Positions 1-8,515 are shown, numbered from the stretch's first letter. The stretch: 64,000 nt of DNA from Luteipulveratus flavus (GCF_029080175.1 NZ_JARFJC010000013.1); one strand, 5' to 3'. The notes: a model not told the origin generated them from the letters alone. Numbers and translations: made by a program.

Positions 1-208
1 CGCGCGTCTCCCGGGCCTGCGCCGACGCGCGCTGGGCGTCGGCCTCCTTCTCCTGCACGGTGCGTGCCTGGCCCTGAGCCTGCTCGCGCAGGTCGGCGGC
101 CTGGGCGCGGTGTGCGTCTGCACGCCGGCGTCGCATCATCGGCAGGATCAGCAGCACGAGCGCGATGAGCACGACTGCTGCGATGATCCACCACCAGATG
201 GCGTCCAT
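1..208 (-). CDS. Small single-TM protein with coiled-coil-like tail (partial)
   Basis: Reading leftwards from an ATG whose complement ends at 208, the frame stays open to the window edge for 69 codons. It begins MDAIWWWIIAAVVLIALVLL, one hydrophobic segment (about residues 5-24), followed by a basic stretch (MMRRRRA) and a long Gln/Ala/Glu/Arg-rich region with helical, coiled-coil composition. A GAGAGGAAG ribosome site precedes the ATG. This looks like a membrane-anchored protein with a cytoplasmic helical tail. The C-terminus is outside the window, so family assignment is not possible. It is divergent from the peptide-transport operon. Confidence 0.7.
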   Translation of the reverse strand, partial: MDAIWWWIIAAVVLIALVLLILPMMRRRRADAHRAQAADLREQAQGQARTVQEKEADAQRASAQARETR

Positions 209-420
209 GGATCTTCCTCTCACTGGATGTGATCTGTGCCACCGAACCTAGCGGCGAAATCCCCGGACTGGCGGTGTTTCCCCCGCGTGCCGGACGGCCG
301 GATGTCCAGGAACGGCCCGCAGAAGACCAGTGGTGTGCTGCTGCGCGCCGGCTCGCGCGTACGCCATGCTGGATCCCTGATGCGACGTGTCGAGGCGTCG
401 CCGCTGGATAAGGAGTGCCG

Positions 421-1962
421 ATGTCCCTGCGCCGTCCTCGTGTGCTGGTGTCCGTGGTCGGGTTCAGCCTGCTGGCGGGCTGCTCGGCCGGGTCGTCCTC
501 CGAGGAGAGCTCCTCGGCGACCGCGGCACCGAGCTCCGGAGGCAGCGGCGCGCAGGGACCGAGCAACGACCCGATCAGCATTGGGCTCGTCGCGGAGCCC
601 GCCAGCCTCGACTTCACCAAGAACGACGGCGCCGCCATCCCGCAGGCCGAGCTGGGCAACATCTACGAGACGCTGGTGAAGCAGGACCAGGACGGCAAGA
701 TCGTGCCCGGTCTCGCGACCAGGTGGACCGTCAGCCCGGACCGGAAGACGTACACGTTCGACCTGCCGGCGAACGCCACGTTCAGCACCGGCGCCAAGGT
801 GACCGGCGCGGACGTCGCGTACTCCATCGACCAGGTGAAGACGAAGTGGACCATCGGGCTCAAGGCGAAGATGGACCCGGTCAGCGCCGTCGACGCGACC
901 AGCCCGACCCAGGTCAAGGTCACGCTCTCCAAGCCCAGCAACAGCTGGCTGTTCGACATGACCACCCGCGTCGGTGCGATCTTCCCGAAGTCGGGCGGCG
1001 ACCTGGCGAACAAGCCGGTCGGGTCGGGCCCGTACACCTTCACCCGGTGGAACCGCGGCGACTCCATCGTCCTGACCCGCAACGACAAGTACTGGGGGCA
1101 GAAGCCGCACTTCAAGACCGTGACGCTGAAGTACTTCAAGGACCCGACGGCCCTGAACAACGCGCTGCTGTCCGGGACGATCGACGTCGTCAGCACGCTG
1201 CAGGCACCGGAGGCGCTGTCCCAGTTCCCCACGAGCAAGTACCAGGTCATCGAGGGCACGACCAACGGCGAGGTCGTCCTGTCGATGAACAACTCGCGAG
1301 CACCGTTCACCGACAAGCGAGTTCGTCAGGCCGTGCGGTACGCCATCGACCACAAGGGCCTGATCGACACCTGCTGGGCGGGCAAGGGGCAGCAGATCGG
1401 GTCGATGGTCCCGCCCACCGACCCGTGGTACGAGGACCTCACGAAGGTCACGCCGTACGACCAGGCGAAGGCCAAGTCGCTGCTGCAGCAGGCCGGCAAG
1501 GTCGGCGCCACCGTGCGCCTGCGGCTGCCGAACCTGCCGTACGCCACCGCCTGCGGGCCGGTGGTCAAGAGCATGCTCGAGCAGGTCGGTCTCAAGGTGA
1601 AGATCGACACCCTGGAGTTCCCGGCAGCATGGCTGACGACCGTGTTCAAGAACGCCGACTACGACATGTCGATCATCGCTCACGTCGAACCTCGTGATCT
1701 GCCAACCGTTTTCGGCGATCCGACGTACTACACGAGGTACAACAACCCGCAGCTCGAGCCGTTGCTGGCCGCCGCCGACCAGGGCAGCGAGACCGACCAG
1801 GTCACGAACATGAAGAAGGCCGCCCGGCTGCTGGCCGACGACGCCGCGGCGGACTTCCTGTTCCTGCTCCCGAACCTGATGGTCGCCGACAAGGGCATCA
1901 CGGGCTTGCCGAAGAACGCCATCACCGAGGGCTTCGACCTGGCCGCGCTCGGCCGCTCATGA
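421..1962 (+). CDS. ABC transporter substrate-binding lipoprotein, peptide family 5
   Basis: A 513-residue extracytoplasmic solute-binding protein of the DppA/OppA type (SBP family 5). The N-terminus has a basic n-region, a hydrophobic core and a lipobox LLAGC with Cys21 as the predicted lipidation site, then a Ser/Gly-rich linker. The body carries family-typical stretches: an early ETLVKQDQDGKIVPGLATRW segment, GSGPYTF, and DKRVRQAVRYAID. I chose ATG 421 because AAGGAG lies five bases upstream; a GTG at 415 is in frame but has no spacing for that site. It is the first gene of a five-gene peptide-import operon and would deliver peptides or similar compounds to the permeases encoded next. The exact ligand cannot be read from sequence. 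Confidence 0.93.
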   Translation: MSLRRPRVLVSVVGFSLLAGCSAGSSSEESSSATAAPSSGGSGAQGPSNDPISIGLVAEPASLDFTKNDGAAIPQAELGNIYETLVKQDQDGKIVPGLATRWTVSPDRKTYTFDLPANATFSTGAKVTGADVAYSIDQVKTKWTIGLKAKMDPVSAVDATSPTQVKVTLSKPSNSWLFDMTTRVGAIFPKSGGDLANKPVGSGPYTFTRWNRGDSIVLTRNDKYWGQKPHFKTVTLKYFKDPTALNNALLSGTIDVVSTLQAPEALSQFPTSKYQVIEGTTNGEVVLSMNNSRAPFTDKRVRQAVRYAIDHKGLIDTCWAGKGQQIGSMVPPTDPWYEDLTKVTPYDQAKAKSLLQQAGKVGATVRLRLPNLPYATACGPVVKSMLEQVGLKVKIDTLEFPAAWLTTVFKNADYDMSIIAHVEPRDLPTVFGDPTYYTRYNNPQLEPLLAAADQGSETDQVTNMKKAARLLADDAAADFLFLLPNLMVADKGITGLPKNAITEGFDLAALGRS

Positions 1963-1969
1963 GCCCTGC

Positions 1970-2917
1970 ATGATCCTGCGCCTGCTGAGCCGGCTCGCCG
2001 TGCTCGTCGCCAGCCTGGCGGTGAGCACGATGGTGGTATTCGGGTTCATGGTCGTGCTGCCGGGAAGTCCGGCGCGGGTCGCCCTGGGGGTCAACGCCTC
2101 CGACGCCTCGGTCGCCCAGCTGGAGCAGGAGTTCGGCCTCGACCGGCCGAAGGGCGTCCAGTACCTCGACTGGGTCGGCGGCCTGCTGCGCTTCGACCTC
2201 GGCCGCTCGTACGTCTCCCGCGCCGAGATCGCTCCGCAGATCGCCGACCGGTTGCAGGTGACGCTGTGGCTGGTGGTGACCTCGATGGTGCTAGCGCTCG
2301 TCATCGCCGTACCGCTGGGCGTGCTCATGGCCGTACGCCACCGGCGCGCGAGCGGCGTCCTGCTGTCCGCCCTGTCGCAGGTCGGCGTCGCGGTGCCGGC
2401 GTTCCTCGCGGGCGTGCTGCTCGTTGCGCTGTTCTCCGTACGTCTGGGCTGGCTGCCCGCGAACGGCTGGACGCCGCCGGTCGAGGACCCGGCCATGTTC
2501 CTCGAGCAGCTGGTGCTGCCGGTGCTCTCGCTCGGGCTCGTACAGGGCGCGGTGCTCGCGCGGTACGTCCGTTCGGCCGTCCTGGACGTGATGCGCGAGG
2601 ACTACATCCGGACGGCGCGAGCGAAGGGGCTACGGCCGATGCGGGCGCTGGTGCGGCACGGGCTGCGCAACGCCGCGATCCCGGTCGTGACCGTGCTGGG
2701 GCTGCAGCTCGCGACGCTGCTGGTCGGTGCGGTGGTCATCGAGCGGGTCTTCGTCATCCCTGGCCTCGGGTCCGGTCTGCTGGACGCCGTGGCCAACCGC
2801 GACCTGATCCTGGTGCAGGACATCGTGATGCTCCTGGTGACGGCCGTCCTCATCGTGAACTTCGTGGTCGACCTGCTCTACCTGGTGATCGACCCGCGGC
2901 TGCGGAGCGTCCGGTGA
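1970..2917 (+). CDS. Peptide ABC transporter permease, DppB-like
   Basis: A 315-residue inner-membrane permease with about six hydrophobic segments and the EAA-loop signature DYIRTARAKGLRPM near residue 210, where the cytoplasmic ATPase docks. The N-terminal segment followed by the long loop with LEQEFGLDRP and FDLGRSY is characteristic of the DppB/OppB half rather than the DppC half. It starts seven bases after the substrate-binding gene and ends inside the start codon of the next permease (GTGA overlap), so translation of the two permeases is probably coupled. Confidence 0.93.
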   Translation: MILRLLSRLAVLVASLAVSTMVVFGFMVVLPGSPARVALGVNASDASVAQLEQEFGLDRPKGVQYLDWVGGLLRFDLGRSYVSRAEIAPQIADRLQVTLWLVVTSMVLALVIAVPLGVLMAVRHRRASGVLLSALSQVGVAVPAFLAGVLLVALFSVRLGWLPANGWTPPVEDPAMFLEQLVLPVLSLGLVQGAVLARYVRSAVLDVMREDYIRTARAKGLRPMRALVRHGLRNAAIPVVTVLGLQLATLLVGAVVIERVFVIPGLGSGLLDAVANRDLILVQDIVMLLVTAVLIVNFVVDLLYLVIDPRLRSVR

Positions 2918-3747
2918 GACGGCGCAGCGGCACCCTGGTCATCGGCGGGTCACTGGTCGCGCTGGTCATCCTCGCCGCGCTCGTGTCGTTCGTCTGGACC
3001 CCGCACGACCCGGGGCTCGTCGTCCCGCAGCACCGCCTCGCCGGCCCGTCCGGGAAGCACTGGCTGGGCGCGGACAAGCTCGGCCGCGACGAGCTCTCCC
3101 GCCTCATGGTCGGCGCTCGTACGACCCTGCTCGTCGGCATCGTCTCGGTCGGCGTCGCCGCGCTGATCGGTGTCCCGCTGGGCCTCGTCGCCGCGATGAC
3201 CTGGCGCTGGCTCGGCGAGATCCTGATGCGGGTGAGCGACTTCGTCCTGGCGTTCCCCGCGGTGCTGCTGGCCATCATGCTGACCGCGATCTACGGCTCA
3301 GGCGTGGTCATCGCGATGATCGCCATCGGCATCTCCACGATCCCGGCGTTCGCGCGGGTCGTCCGCAGCGGCGCGCTCCAGGTGATGTCGACCGAGTACG
3401 TCGTCGCCGCCCGAGCGGCGGGCCGCCGACCGGTCGGGATCGGCCTACGCCACGTCCTGCCCAACGTGACCAGCCTGATCATCGTGCAGGCGTCGGTGTC
3501 GTTCGCGATCGCGATCCTCGCCGAGGCGGCGCTGTCCTTCCTCGGGCTCGGCGCCCCGCCGGACGTCCCGTCCTGGGGACGCATGCTGCAGGAGAGCCAG
3601 TCGCTGCTCCAGCAGGCCCCGCGGCTCGCGATCGTCCCGGGCGTCGCGATCGCGCTGGCGGTGCTCGGGTTCAACCTGCTCGGCGACGGCCTGCGTGACC
3701 TGCTCGACCCGCGGTTGCAGCAGCGTCGGGTGGAGGTGCAGCGATGA
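2914..3747 (+). CDS. Peptide ABC transporter permease, DppC-like
   Basis: A 277-residue partner permease. It has an N-terminal membrane segment, the DppC-type motif HWLGADKLGRDELSRLM and an EAA loop EYVVAARAAGRRPVG, plus the family-typical AALSFLGLGAPPDVPSWG near the C-terminus. The start GTG at 2914 overlaps the upstream stop by four bases; the open frame extends further upstream but only this start gives the normal family N-terminus (MRRRSGTLVIGG). Its end overlaps the ATG of the first ATPase by four bases, so the operon is tightly coupled. Confidence 0.93.
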   Translation: MRRRSGTLVIGGSLVALVILAALVSFVWTPHDPGLVVPQHRLAGPSGKHWLGADKLGRDELSRLMVGARTTLLVGIVSVGVAALIGVPLGLVAAMTWRWLGEILMRVSDFVLAFPAVLLAIMLTAIYGSGVVIAMIAIGISTIPAFARVVRSGALQVMSTEYVVAARAAGRRPVGIGLRHVLPNVTSLIIVQASVSFAIAILAEAALSFLGLGAPPDVPSWGRMLQESQSLLQQAPRLAIVPGVAIALAVLGFNLLGDGLRDLLDPRLQQRRVEVQR

Positions 3748-4709
3748 GCGCCGTGCTGACGGCCGAAGGGCTGGGGGTTCACACCGGCCACCTGGCGCTC
3801 GTCCAGGACGTGACGCTGACCGTCGGCCGCGGCGAACGGGTAGGCCTGATCGGCGAGTCAGGCTCGGGCAAGTCGCTCACCGCGCTCGCGCTCATGGGTC
3901 TGCTGCCCGAGGGTCTGCACGCAACCGGTTCCGTACGGCTGGACGGGTCGCCGGCCGATCTGGTCGGCGCGGACGAGGACGAGCTCGCGCCGTTGCGCGG
4001 CAAGCGCATGTCGATGGTGTTCCAGGAGCCCATGACGGCGCTCAACCCCACCATGCGGATCGGTGACCAGGTGGCGGAGGGGATGCTGCTGCACCGCACG
4101 CATCGCCGGCGCCCCGCGGCCCGGTCCGCCGCCGTGGAGCTGCTGGACGACGTCGGCCTCCCCTCACCCGCGGAGGCCGCCCGCGCGTACCCGCACCAGC
4201 TCTCCGGCGGGCAGCGCCAGCGGGTCGTCGCGGCCATCGCGCTCGCCAACGACCCGGACCTGCTGATCTGCGACGAGCCCACGACCGCGCTGGACGTGAC
4301 GGTGCAGGCGCTCGTCCTCGACCTCATCACTCGCGGCGTCGCTGCCCGAGATGCCGCGCTGCTGTTCATCACTCACGACCTCGGCGTGGTCGCGACGGTG
4401 TGCGACCGGGTGCTCGTGATGTACGGCGGCCGGATCGTCGAGGCCGGTGAGGTCGCCCAGGTGTTCACCCGGCCGCAGCACCGCTACACCGCCGGGCTGC
4501 TCGCCGCGTCCGACCTCGCTCGTACGGACGACGGCCGCCTGCTGACGATCCCGGGCTCGGTGCCGCAGGCGGGTGCGTTCCCCCCGGGCTGTGTCTTCCG
4601 GAATCGGTGTGCCGCAGCGACATCCGCGTGCGAGACGCTGCCGTCCTGGGTGGGCCCGGACCCGGAGCACGGGCACGCCTGTGTCCACCCGGTGGAGGTG
4701 CCCGCATGA
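3744..4709 (+). CDS. Peptide ABC transporter ATP-binding protein, DppD-like
   Basis: A 321-residue ATPase. Visible motifs are Walker A GESGSGKS (residues 37-44), ABC signature LSGGQRQR, Walker B LLICDEP and the switch histidine in FITHDLG. The C-terminal extension has GCVFRNRCAAATSACE, matching the Cys-containing oligopeptide-transporter tail (oligo_HPY), which marks it as the peptide/nickel subfamily. Overlaps by four bases at both ends make it an integral operon member. It hydrolyses ATP to power import through the adjacent permease pair. Confidence 0.94.
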   Translation: MSAVLTAEGLGVHTGHLALVQDVTLTVGRGERVGLIGESGSGKSLTALALMGLLPEGLHATGSVRLDGSPADLVGADEDELAPLRGKRMSMVFQEPMTALNPTMRIGDQVAEGMLLHRTHRRRPAARSAAVELLDDVGLPSPAEAARAYPHQLSGGQRQRVVAAIALANDPDLLICDEPTTALDVTVQALVLDLITRGVAARDAALLFITHDLGVVATVCDRVLVMYGGRIVEAGEVAQVFTRPQHRYTAGLLAASDLARTDDGRLLTIPGSVPQAGAFPPGCVFRNRCAAATSACETLPSWVGPDPEHGHACVHPVEVPA

Positions 4710-5701
4710 CCGACCCGTCCGCCGCCCCCCAGCCCCCTTCACAGACCGCTTCACAGACAACTGAGTCACTCGAATCTGACGCACTTGCAAGCCGGTCAAA
4801 CTCGGGCGACTCAGTTGCCTCCGCAGTGGCGGGGAACGAGTCGTCGATCATCCGGCTGCAGGACGTACGCCGCGAGTTCCGTCGGCCGCGCAGGTCGCTG
4901 CTGCAGCCCGGTCCCGTCGTGCCGGCTCTGCGGGGCGTCACGCTCGACATCGCAGCGGGAGAGCGGTTCGGCATCGTCGGCGAGTCCGGCTGCGGGAAGT
5001 CCACGCTGCTGCGCATCATCGCGGGGCTCGACCGCCCGACGTCCGGGAGCGTCCAGGTGGCGGGCCGAGAGATCAGTGGCCTGCGTGAGGGACGCCTCGG
5101 CTTCCTGCGCGACCAGATGCAACTCGTGCTCCAGGACCCGATGAGCTCGCTCGACCCCCGGATGCGTGTCCGCGACATCATCGCCGAGCCCCTGGTCGCG
5201 CAGGGCAAGCCGCATCCCCGTACGCGGATCGTCGAGCTGGTCGAGTCGGTCGGCCTGTCCGCGGACGCGCTGGACCGCTACCCGCACCAGTTCTCCGGCG
5301 GCCAGCGGCAGCGCATCTCGATCGCTCGCGCGCTCGCCCCGGACCCGCGGATCCTGCTGGCCGACGAGCCGGTGAGCGCCCTCGACGTGTCGGTCCGTGC
5401 CCAGGTGCTGAACCTCATCCTGGAGATTGTGGAACGCCTCGACCTGACGCTGGTCTTCGTGTCGCACGACTTGTCCGTGGTCCGCCACGTGTGCGAGCGC
5501 GTGGCGGTGATGCAGGCGGGTGAGGTCGTCGAGATCGGCCCGACCGACCAGGTGTACGAGGAGCCCGCACAGCCGTACACCCGATCGCTGGTGGCGGCGA
5601 TCCCGCACCTGAGGGCGGCCTTGGAGGGACGTACGGCGGCCGACCTGGCCGCCGGGGCAGCCGCGGCGACGGTGTCGCTCGACCAGCCCGGCGAGAATTG
5701 A
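4706..5701 (+). CDS. Peptide ABC transporter ATP-binding protein, DppF-like, with repeat-derived N-terminal extension
   Basis: A 331-residue second ATPase of the importer with Walker A GESGCGKS (residues 92-99), signature FSGGQRQR, Walker B LLADEP and SHDLSVV. The recognisable family sequence begins at about residue 48 (SIIRLQDVRREF). Before it lies a Ser/Thr/Ala-rich extension of about 47 residues that I do not recognise as part of the family; residues 17-39 are encoded by a 69-bp repeat that recurs at 57071-57139. The ATG at 4706 overlaps the upstream stop by four bases; an internal start nearer the ABC domain cannot be excluded. The 3' end runs into a tandem repeat that includes the stop codon. 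Confidence 0.92.
   Translation: MTDPSAAPQPPSQTASQTTESLESDALASRSNSGDSVASAVAGNESSIIRLQDVRREFRRPRRSLLQPGPVVPALRGVTLDIAAGERFGIVGESGCGKSTLLRIIAGLDRPTSGSVQVAGREISGLREGRLGFLRDQMQLVLQDPMSSLDPRMRVRDIIAEPLVAQGKPHPRTRIVELVESVGLSADALDRYPHQFSGGQRQRISIARALAPDPRILLADEPVSALDVSVRAQVLNLILEIVERLDLTLVFVSHDLSVVRHVCERVAVMQAGEVVEIGPTDQVYEEPAQPYTRSLVAAIPHLRAALEGRTAADLAAGAAAATVSLDQPGEN
4754..4822 (+). repeat. 69-bp inverted-end repeat, copy A (inside the DppF-like gene)
   Basis: The segment has inverted ends (CAACTGAGT ... ACTCAGTTG) and, in reverse complement, aligns without gaps to 57071-57139 with about three quarters identical bases, including the outer flanks GGAGGC and GTCTG. It is read in frame through the N-terminus of the ATPase without a stop. 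It is noticeably poorer in G+C than the surrounding genes. The palindromic ends suggest a small mobile or REP-like element; no protein is encoded by it. Confidence 0.75.
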
Positions 5702-5811
5702 CGGGTCGGCCCGGCATGGAGTGCCGACCAGGCGAGATTCGCGAGGTGATCGGCCGAAGATCGACTGGACGGCCCGGTATGGAGTGCCGGACAGACGAGA
5801 TGCGCGGGTGA
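5687..5811 (+). repeat. Tandem repeat, two ~62-bp units
   Basis: Two head-to-tail units (about 5687-5749 and 5750-5811) share the core CGGCCCGG(C/T)ATGGAGTGCCG followed by a related AGGCGAG/AGACGAG block and a CGCG(A)GGTG end. The first unit contains the stop codon of the DppF-like ATPase (5699-5701); the second ends at the ribosome site of the next gene. Within each core GGCAT-GGA-GTGCC can form a short hairpin. No coding role is apparent. Confidence 0.7.
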
Positions 5812-5822
5812 GGGAGACGGGT

Positions 5823-6884
5823 GTGACGGACGTGGCTGCAGGACCGACCAACTCAATCGTGGACGTACCAGGCATTCGCGTCGGGCATGCACAGCGGATC
5901 GGCGACGGCTGGCTCACCGGGACCACGTGCGTCCTCGCCCCGGACGAGGGGGCCGTGGCCGGGGTCGACGTGCGTGGCGGCGGTCCCGGCACCCGGGAGA
6001 CCGATCTCCTGGACCCGCGCAACCTCGTCGAGCGCATCCACGCCGTCGTGCTCACCGGCGGAAGCGCATACGGTCTGTCCGCGGCAACCGGAGTCATGGA
6101 AGCGTTGGGGCGCAACGGGATCGGCCTGACGATGGGCGAGGAGGGCGAGGTCGTCCCTCTCGTGCCGGCGGCGGTCATCTTCGACCTCAAGCGCGGCGGC
6201 GACTTCACCAAGCGGCCGGACGCGGCGATGGGCGAGGCGGCGTACGACGCGGCGGTCGCCCACGTGGTCGGTGAGCCGGTGCGGGAGGGCAACGTCGGCG
6301 CCGGTACGGGCGCGAAGGCCGGCGGGCTCAAGGGTGGCGTGGGTTCGGCGAGCGCGGTCCTGCCGGACGGTACGACGGTGGCCGCCCTGGTCGTCGCGAA
6401 CCCCATCGGCTCGTGCGTGGACCTGCAGACCGGCGAGCTGTACGCCGCGAGGTTCGGCCTGCCGGGCGAGCTCGACCACCTGCGCCGGCCGCGCGCGGAC
6501 CAGGTGGCGACCGCCGTCCGGCTCGCCGAGGAGCGGGCCCGCGACACCGGCCTGCGGTACGGCATGGCGACCACCATCGGTGTGATCGCCACCGACGCCA
6601 CGCTCACCAAGTCGCAGTGCCAGAAGGTCGCCGCCATCGGTCACGACGGCATGGCCCGGGCGATCCGGCCGGTGCACACGATGTTCGACGGCGACACCCT
6701 GTTCACCCTGGCGACCGGCGAGCGCGACGCGCCCGACCCGCTCGCCTTCCACGCCCTGCTGGAGGCCGCGGGCGACTGCGTGACGCGGGCGATCGGTCAT
6801 GCCGTCCTCGCCGCGGAGACGGTCGAGGCGGCCGGCATCCGGTGGCGCTCCTACCGCGACGCCTTCCCCAGCGCCTTCGCCTGA
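5823..6884 (+). CDS. P1 family peptidase (L-aminopeptidase/D-esterase type, S58)
   Basis: A 353-residue member of the DmpA/BapA-like Ntn-hydrolase family. The start GTG at 5823 follows AGGGAG at the right distance; the open frame extends upstream only through the tandem repeat. Family features are TNSIVDVPGIRVGH at the N-terminus, VVLTGGSAYGL, and GNVGAGTGAKAGGLKGGVGS, where a Gly-Ser bond is normally self-cleaved to expose the catalytic serine. Such enzymes remove N-terminal residues from small peptides and amides. Its position directly after a peptide importer suggests it processes imported peptides; that link is inference. Confidence 0.88.
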   Translation: MTDVAAGPTNSIVDVPGIRVGHAQRIGDGWLTGTTCVLAPDEGAVAGVDVRGGGPGTRETDLLDPRNLVERIHAVVLTGGSAYGLSAATGVMEALGRNGIGLTMGEEGEVVPLVPAAVIFDLKRGGDFTKRPDAAMGEAAYDAAVAHVVGEPVREGNVGAGTGAKAGGLKGGVGSASAVLPDGTTVAALVVANPIGSCVDLQTGELYAARFGLPGELDHLRRPRADQVATAVRLAEERARDTGLRYGMATTIGVIATDATLTKSQCQKVAAIGHDGMARAIRPVHTMFDGDTLFTLATGERDAPDPLAFHALLEAAGDCVTRAIGHAVLAAETVEAAGIRWRSYRDAFPSAFA

Positions 6885-6893
6885 CCCTCTCCC

Positions 6894-7013
6894 CGGCAGA
6901 AGTTGGCGGGCGGCACAGCTATGCGTGTGCGGATGACCAGCTTTTGCCAGCGGGCGGCAGAAGTTGGCGGCCGGCACAGCCATGCGTGTGCGGATGGCCA
7001 ACATTTGCCGGGG
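6894..7013 (+). repeat. Tandem palindromic repeat, two 61-bp units
   Basis: Two near-identical units (6894-6954 and 6955-7013, about 90% identity) lie between the P1 peptidase and the SDR gene. Each begins CGGCAGAAGTTGGCGG and ends near a related inverted sequence (GCCAACATTTGCCG in unit two), so each unit, and the pair, can fold into stem-loops. The arrangement resembles REP/BIME-type intergenic elements. It may also act as a terminator for the peptidase gene. Confidence 0.78.
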
Positions 7014-7073
7014 GATGGGGGCGGGCGTGGTTAGCATCGGACGACGAGTGGCACGCCCGGACGAGGAGGTCCG

Positions 7074-7853
7074 ATGGACTACGCGACGATGTTCGACCTG
7101 ACCGGACGGACGGCGCTGGTGGTGGGCGGCGCCGGAGGGATCGGACGCGCCGCCTCCGCCGGCCTGGCAGCGCACGGCGCGCACGTCGTGGTCGCGGACC
7201 TCGACGTCGCCGCAGCCGAGGAGGTCGCCTCCGACCTGACCGGGCAGGGTCGCAGCGCCACCGCGTACGAGCTGAACGTCCTTGACCCTCAGTCGATCTC
7301 GCGAGCGGTCGACGAGCTGGACCCCGTCGACGTCCTGGTCCTCACCGCCGCCGTCAACGTCCGCAAGCGGATGCTCGACTACACCTCTGAGGACTTCGAC
7401 AAGGTCATCGCGCTCAACCTCAAGAGCTCGTTCGAGATGATCCGGGCGTTCGGGAGGGGCATGGCGGAGCGTGGTCGCGGCAGCATCATCGCCTTCACGT
7501 CCATCCGCTCCGTGACCGTCGAGCCCGGCCAGTCCGCCTATGCCGCAACGAAAGCCGCGCTCCTCCAGGTGGTGCGCACCGCCGCGGCCGAGCTCGGCCC
7601 GCAGGGCGTCCGGGTCAACACCGTCGCGCCCGGCGTGGTCGAGACGCCGCTCACGCAGCCGATCCTCGACAACCAGGAGTGGGCCGACGCGTACGCCGCG
7701 AAGTCCGCTCTCGGGCGCTGGTCGAAGCCGGAGGAGCTCGCCGGCGCGGTCGTCTACCTCGCCAGTGACGCCTCGTCGTACGTCACCGGGACCCAGATCT
7801 TCATCGACGGCGGCTGGACGGCGGTGGACGGCCGCTACGACCCGCCCGCCTGA
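7074..7853 (+). CDS. SDR family oxidoreductase
   Basis: A 259-residue classical short-chain dehydrogenase/reductase. The Rossmann nucleotide-binding motif VVGGAGGIGRA is at residues 16-26. An acidic residue after the second strand (VVVADLD) suggests NAD(H) preference. The catalytic Ser143 (FTSIRS) and the YxxxK pair (Y156-AAT-K160) are present. A GAGGAGG-type ribosome site precedes the ATG. The substrate is unknown; sugar alcohols or keto acids are common in this subgroup. Its 3' end overlaps the convergent acetyltransferase gene by 19 bases. Confidence 0.9.
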   Translation: MDYATMFDLTGRTALVVGGAGGIGRAASAGLAAHGAHVVVADLDVAAAEEVASDLTGQGRSATAYELNVLDPQSISRAVDELDPVDVLVLTAAVNVRKRMLDYTSEDFDKVIALNLKSSFEMIRAFGRGMAERGRGSIIAFTSIRSVTVEPGQSAYAATKAALLQVVRTAAAELGPQGVRVNTVAPGVVETPLTQPILDNQEWADAYAAKSALGRWSKPEELAGAVVYLASDASSYVTGTQIFIDGGWTAVDGRYDPPA

Positions 7854-8407
7854 CCGCTGCGCCAGTCGGCCGCGGTGAGCGCGTACACGACCTCGCCGAG
7901 CTCGGTGCCCGGCAGCGGGTCGTCGAACTCCCCGTGGAAGGTGTGCCAGTACCTCATTCCGATCGACTCCATCACGGCCCGCGACCCCTCGTTCACCGCC
8001 ATGGTGTCGGCCGTGACGCGGGGCAGCCCGAGGTCCTCGAAGGCGTACCGCAACAGCTCGCGCGACCCCTCGCTCGCGTACCCCTGGCGCCAGTGCCTCC
8101 GCAGCAGCCGGTACCCGAGGACGCCGTCCCGCGGATCACCCTTCTCCGGCCGGTCGGGCCGGACGAGCAGCCACCAGCCGACGAACTCGCCCTCGACGAA
8201 CCCGCACCAGTAGCCGAGCCCCTCGGCGTCGAGGTCGGGATTCGTGCGGCGGGGCTGGAACGCGAGGACCTCCTCGCGGGTGCTGGCCCGCCCGGTGATG
8301 AAGCGCATCACCGCCGGGTCGCTGTCCAGCTCGACGAGGTGATCCAGGTGCTCGTCGCCGAGAGGTCGCAGGGTCAGGCGGGCGGTGTGCAGGACGGGTC
8401 GGCTCAC
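7835..8407 (-). CDS. GNAT family N-acetyltransferase
   Basis: A 190-residue protein of the RimJ/RimL-like GNAT subgroup: TARLTLRPLGDEHLDHLVEL at the N-terminus, acetyl-CoA loop region RRHWRQGYASEGSRELLRYAF, and VNEGSRAVMESIGMRY. The GTG at 8407 is chosen because an AAGGGTGA-like site lies upstream and the family N-terminus begins there. The target (amine, ribosomal protein or small molecule) cannot be inferred. It is divergent from the Fur-family gene and convergent with the SDR gene. Confidence 0.88.
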   Translation of the reverse strand: MSRPVLHTARLTLRPLGDEHLDHLVELDSDPAVMRFITGRASTREEVLAFQPRRTNPDLDAEGLGYWCGFVEGEFVGWWLLVRPDRPEKGDPRDGVLGYRLLRRHWRQGYASEGSRELLRYAFEDLGLPRVTADTMAVNEGSRAVMESIGMRYWHTFHGEFDDPLPGTELGEVVYALTAADWRSGQAGGS

Positions 8408-8515
8408 GCCCGTCACCCTTGCAGCCGCGCGGCCGACGGCGCACTCCGAATACGCCGCGCGGTTGCGCACGACGCAGCACGCGCCAGACTGGTGGCGACG
8501 GAAGGAGCGCGACCC

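Noticed and set aside
227..242. TGTGATCTGTGCCACC as a CRP-type site before the peptide-transport operon
   Set aside because: Only the left half fits; the right half deviates from TCACA at more than one position.
220..1683. Long minus-strand open frame opposite the binding-protein gene
   Set aside because: Arg/Val/Leu-rich composition of a high-GC shadow frame; the plus-strand protein has a clear family and lipobox.
6894..7013. Tandem repeat considered as a minimal CRISPR array
   Set aside because: The two units abut with no spacer and are palindromic over their whole length; no cas genes nearby.
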